DNA from: Bacillus sp. SA1-12 | GTDB lineage: Bacteria > Bacillota > Bacilli > Bacillales > Bacillaceae | Direction: 5' to 3' | DNA: 64,000 bases | Assembly: GCF_000981385.1 (NCBI RefSeq) | Contig: NZ_LATZ01000128.1 | Location: forward strand, 248,001 to 312,000 | In this document: positions 61,578-64,000 of the stretch, in pieces | How positions within the stretch are numbered: position 1 is the first letter of the stretch | Layout of the letters: the number at the start of each line of letters is the position of its first letter | Notes under the pieces: generated by a model | What the model saw: the letters and a program-made list of their open reading frames with translations, nothing else | Databases searched by the model: none | Told to the model about the DNA's origin: nothing | Translations under genes and position numbers: made by a program

Positions 61578-61688
61578 GTGGCTTTGTTATAAAAAGCAAA
61601 CTGTTCCTTAAAGAATCAAATGAAAAAAATCAGGGAAAGATAAACAAAGAACATGGACTAATCTACAACGTAGAAAGGAGCAATTCAC

Positions 61689-62021
61689 ATGAGTAAGAAA
61701 TGGTTATTAACTTTAACTGGCTCACTGCTTGCAGGCATGATTGTAACAGGATGTGCAGATGATGCAGATCCTGCACCCCCAGATGAAACACATGACCAGC
61801 TTCCTGATGAAAACGGAAATACTCCGTCAGACGAGGGCGGCGAATCTCCAGTTGATGAGAACCTGGATGAAAACATGGACCCTCAAGGTGATGGACAAGA
61901 GCAATTAGAACAGGATGCCAGAGAAGGTACGAACGGGAATGCCGGTGAAGATACAACAAAAGAAGGCAATCGAGATGCGACTGAAAATGATATAACGGAA
62001 GGTGATCAAATTAAAGAATAA
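61689..62021 (+). CDS. Acidic low-complexity lipoprotein
   Basis: 110 residues: a lipoprotein signal with lipobox VTGC (Cys at about residue 22), then a tail made almost only of Asp, Glu, Gly, Asn, Pro and Gln (DETHDQLPDENGNTPSDE). The mature part is very acidic and probably unfolded. GAAAGGAG is a strong ribosome site. Its function is unknown; a spacer-like surface or Ca2+-binding role is only a guess. Confidence 0.75.
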   Translation: MSKKWLLTLTGSLLAGMIVTGCADDADPAPPDETHDQLPDENGNTPSDEGGESPVDENLDENMDPQGDGQEQLEQDAREGTNGNAGEDTTKEGNRDATENDITEGDQIKE

Positions 62022-62051
62022 TCTAAGTACAAAAACATAATGAAAAACAAG

Positions 62052-62093
62052 AAAAGCGACTTTTTCAGAGATAATGGGAAGGTCGCTTTTGAT
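62052..62093 (+). terminator. Terminator between the lipoprotein and phosphopantetheinyl transferase genes
   Basis: AAAAGCGAC pairs with GTCGCTTTT around a loop of about 21 nt. The genes are convergent, so it may work both ways. Confidence 0.6.
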
Positions 62094-62105
62094 TGTTTAG
62101 AAACA

Positions 62106-62816
62106 TTACAAAAAAACAGAGCGGTCCATTACTTTTACATGTTGAATAGGCTCTGATTCCGTACTACAAACTGCTGCAACATAATTCTTCTCTATCTGGA
62201 ATAATTTGAAGTGAAAGGAATGGTAAGAATGAAGTGATGTTCTTAATGTAAGCTTATTTTGTGACCAATCCTCCATATTAAAACCAAAGCCATCCATAGG
62301 ACAAAGGAGTCCTTTTCCTATAGCTTTCACATATGCCTCTTTTAAGGTCCAAATGGAAAAGAAAAATGGCAGTTGTTCGTCTGGATGAATCATCTGAAAA
62401 AAATTCATTTCTTCCTGTGTAAAACATAGCTTGGCTACGGAAAGGTCTATGGACTTTATTTCTTCAACATCTACACCTATTTTTCCCGCTGCCGTCATGG
62501 CGGTTAGAATCCATTTACCTGAATGGGAGAGGTTAAAATCTATTTCAAATCCATGAGAAGGGTCGAGATAAGGACGTCCATATTGATCTCTTATTATTGA
62601 GAGAGAATGAACAGGTATTGTTAGCTTGTCTTGCAGGAGATTTCTTATTGCCAAATGCCCCAATAACGTCCGTTGTTGATCTTCTAACTTGTGGAATCGT
62701 AAAATTCTTTGTCTTTCATTATCGGGCAATGTATTAAGTTTCTTATTCATCCACTCGAAAGGCAGCGGATCACCTATTTTAAAGGCAATGATTTCTGCGG
62801 GATTAATTTTGTACAT
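62106..62816 (-). CDS. 4'-phosphopantetheinyl transferase, Sfp family
   Basis: Transfers phosphopantetheine from coenzyme A to carrier proteins. The 236 residues show the Sfp-type double domain: the Mg2+ site GVDVEEIK (Asp and Glu), FTQEEMNFF, and WTLKEAYVKAIGKG with the catalytic Glu and Lys; IDFNLSHSGKWIL is the central motif. The size fits Sfp rather than the short AcpS. ATG 62816 (MYKINPAEI) follows GTGAGGTTAAC; the longer frame has no site. No peptide or polyketide synthase is in the window, so its target is unknown. Confidence 0.9.
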   Translation of the reverse strand: MYKINPAEIIAFKIGDPLPFEWMNKKLNTLPDNERQRILRFHKLEDQQRTLLGHLAIRNLLQDKLTIPVHSLSIIRDQYGRPYLDPSHGFEIDFNLSHSGKWILTAMTAAGKIGVDVEEIKSIDLSVAKLCFTQEEMNFFQMIHPDEQLPFFFSIWTLKEAYVKAIGKGLLCPMDGFGFNMEDWSQNKLTLRTSLHSYHSFHFKLFQIEKNYVAAVCSTESEPIQHVKVMDRSVFL

Positions 62817-63112
62817 GTTAACCTCACTATTAGGGGAAATAATGTCTACAGTATAAATGTATAATGAGTTCCACTTTTTATCAACTAGGTCCGACAATAG
62901 CCCTTTTTTTTAACGGGCTTAATCCAATTGATCCATTGCCCAGTACTACGTAAATATAGGGACAGGGAACTTATGTCCTAGTTAAATATACTAGGAAATT
63001 CCCGGTGCAATTGGATGAATTAGGGCCTTATGAACTGTTGATCGTATCAACGAAAAAGGTTAAAATTGCCATTATTGGAAGTAATGGAAAATGTTGAGAA
63101 AGGTTGGATTTA
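62817..63112. other. Divergent spacer
   Basis: 296 bp between divergent genes. It includes a poly-T run, the motif GGGACAGGGAACTTATGTCC and a distant inverted pair CCAATTG / CAATTGG at about 62922 and 63009. No promoter is assigned. Confidence 0.45.
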
Positions 63113-64000
63113 ATGGAATTAACCCGAAAAATTGAAGAATTTGTAAGAAGCTATTATGACCGATTGCCATTCTCTGGCGCCGTTTTGATACAAGGTGAAC
63201 AAACTCGTTATGAAGGAGAATTTGGCTTAGCCAATCGGAGTGAACAGATTGCCATTACTTCACGAACAAGATTTGGCATGGCTTCCGGATGTAAAATCTT
63301 CACCTCAGTAGCGATATGCCAACTCGTTGAGAAGGGGATATTAACCTTTGATACCTATCTCAAGGATTGTTTACCTATTTCATTTCCACATTTTCATCCC
63401 GGCATTACCATTCATCATTTATTAACCCACACCTCAGGAATACCAGATTATTTCGATGAAGAAGTGATGAGTGATTTTGAAGAACTATGGAAAGCAGTTC
63501 CTATGTATTCAATTAAATCACCTTATGATTTCTTACCCATGTTTCAGGACAACCCTATGAAGTTTGAGCCAGGAAAAAAGTTTTCCTATAGCAATGCTGG
63601 CTTTATTTTACTCGGATTAATTGTCGAGAAAGTATCCGGCATGCCGTTTCTCGACTATGTAAGGCAACATATATTCAGAGCTTGTGATATGTCAGACTCA
63701 GGATATTTTCGGATGGATCAGCTGCCAGAACGGACGGCACTCGGATACATTGATAGTGAAGAGGATCAAAATTGGAAAACAAATATTTATTCCGTTCCTA
63801 TCGTAGGCGGACCAGATGGTGGGGCTTTTACCACCGTATTAGATCTAGAAAAGTTTTGGAATGGATTATGGGATGGAAAACTGCTAAGCAAAGAATATAG
63901 GGAGAGATTACTGACTCCCCATGAGAATAGTAAAAATGATTTGTATTACGGATATGGGGTTTGGATATTAAAGAAGGATGATGAAATCTATAAATATTTT
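63113..64000 (+). CDS. Serine beta-lactamase-like hydrolase (class C/PBP4* type), cut by window end
   Basis: 296 codons open to the edge of the window; the 3' part is missing. The fold is that of class C beta-lactamases and related DD-peptidases or esterases: SxxK motif in MASGCKIFTS (about residues 60-69), YSN motif in FSYSNAGFILLG, and the HHLLTHTSGIPDY segment typical of this group. There is no signal peptide, so it is probably cytoplasmic and not a drug-resistance enzyme. The ribosome site AAAGGTTGGA is moderate. Confidence 0.8.
   Translation, partial: MELTRKIEEFVRSYYDRLPFSGAVLIQGEQTRYEGEFGLANRSEQIAITSRTRFGMASGCKIFTSVAICQLVEKGILTFDTYLKDCLPISFPHFHPGITIHHLLTHTSGIPDYFDEEVMSDFEELWKAVPMYSIKSPYDFLPMFQDNPMKFEPGKKFSYSNAGFILLGLIVEKVSGMPFLDYVRQHIFRACDMSDSGYFRMDQLPERTALGYIDSEEDQNWKTNIYSVPIVGGPDGGAFTTVLDLEKFWNGLWDGKLLSKEYRERLLTPHENSKNDLYYGYGVWILKKDDEIYKYF

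Overview
This 64 kb window comes from a low-GC, spore-forming Bacillaceae chromosome (Bacillus or a close genus such as Neobacillus or Mesobacillus; the species cannot be fixed from sequence alone). The evidence is the gene order, which follows the Bacillus subtilis ywj-ywk-ywl-ywm-ywp segment almost gene for gene: pyrG, ywjG, spo0F, fbaA, murZ, rho, rpmE, tdk, racA, ywkD, prfA, prmC, spoIIR, ywlB, ywlC, mntP, ywlE, rpiB, ywlG, glyA, upp, the atp operon, ywzB, ywmB, murAA, spoIID, spoIIQ, usd-spoIIID, mbl, flhO-flhP and fabZ. Core genes lie mainly on the + strand, probably the leading strand.

The conserved backbone covers nucleotide and central metabolism (pyrG, tdk, upp, glyA, fbaA, rpiB), translation and transcription (rpmE, prfA, prmC, ywlC, rho), cell envelope and shape (two MurA paralogues, mbl, fabZ), sporulation (spo0F, racA, spoIIR, spoIID, spoIIQ, usd, spoIIID), protein-arginine dephosphorylation (ywlE) and a complete F1Fo ATP synthase operon (atpZ-I-B-E-F-H-A-G-D-C). 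Two genes that B. subtilis has here, tal (ywjH) and glpX (ywjI), are missing, and only gene-free DNA lies where they would be.

Accessory genes are inserted at conserved junctions. (1) 10.4-16.5 kb: a very large secreted protein with three lamin-tail domains, a calcineurin-like phosphoesterase domain and a sortase-type C-terminus, interrupted by a one-base frameshift in an A6 tract. (2) 22.7-29.2 kb: a D-glucarate catabolic cassette (FadR-type regulator, gudD, gudP, kdgD, semialdehyde dehydrogenase) between ywlC and mntP, with three similar operator-like sites. (3) 30.3-32.5 kb: a secreted alkaline phosphatase and a lipoprotein. (4) 37.8-40.0 kb: a Vpr-like subtilase. (5) asnO and a VanZ-like gene between spoIID and spoIIQ. 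(6) after fabZ: an acidic lipoprotein, an Sfp-type phosphopantetheinyl transferase and a truncated serine beta-lactamase-like gene at the window edge.

The regulatory and structural DNA is the most unusual part. The giant phosphoesterase and the alkaline phosphatase have matching promoters: four PhoP-type hexamers at exact 11 bp steps, then 9 nt, then a -10 hexamer. This suggests one phosphate-starvation regulon. A dense DnaA-box cluster (8 boxes in 224 bp) sits at ywlB/ywlC. Long intergenic regions carry periodic arrays. Arrays at 17.3 kb and 37.2-37.6 kb look like the same 52 bp repeat family in opposite orientations, and separate arrays occur at 9.9-10.1 and 56.0-56.6 kb. A dispersed palindromic repeat of about 120 bp recurs at least six times. 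Two genes, the giant surface protein and flhO, carry single-base frameshifts that may be real or may be sequencing errors.
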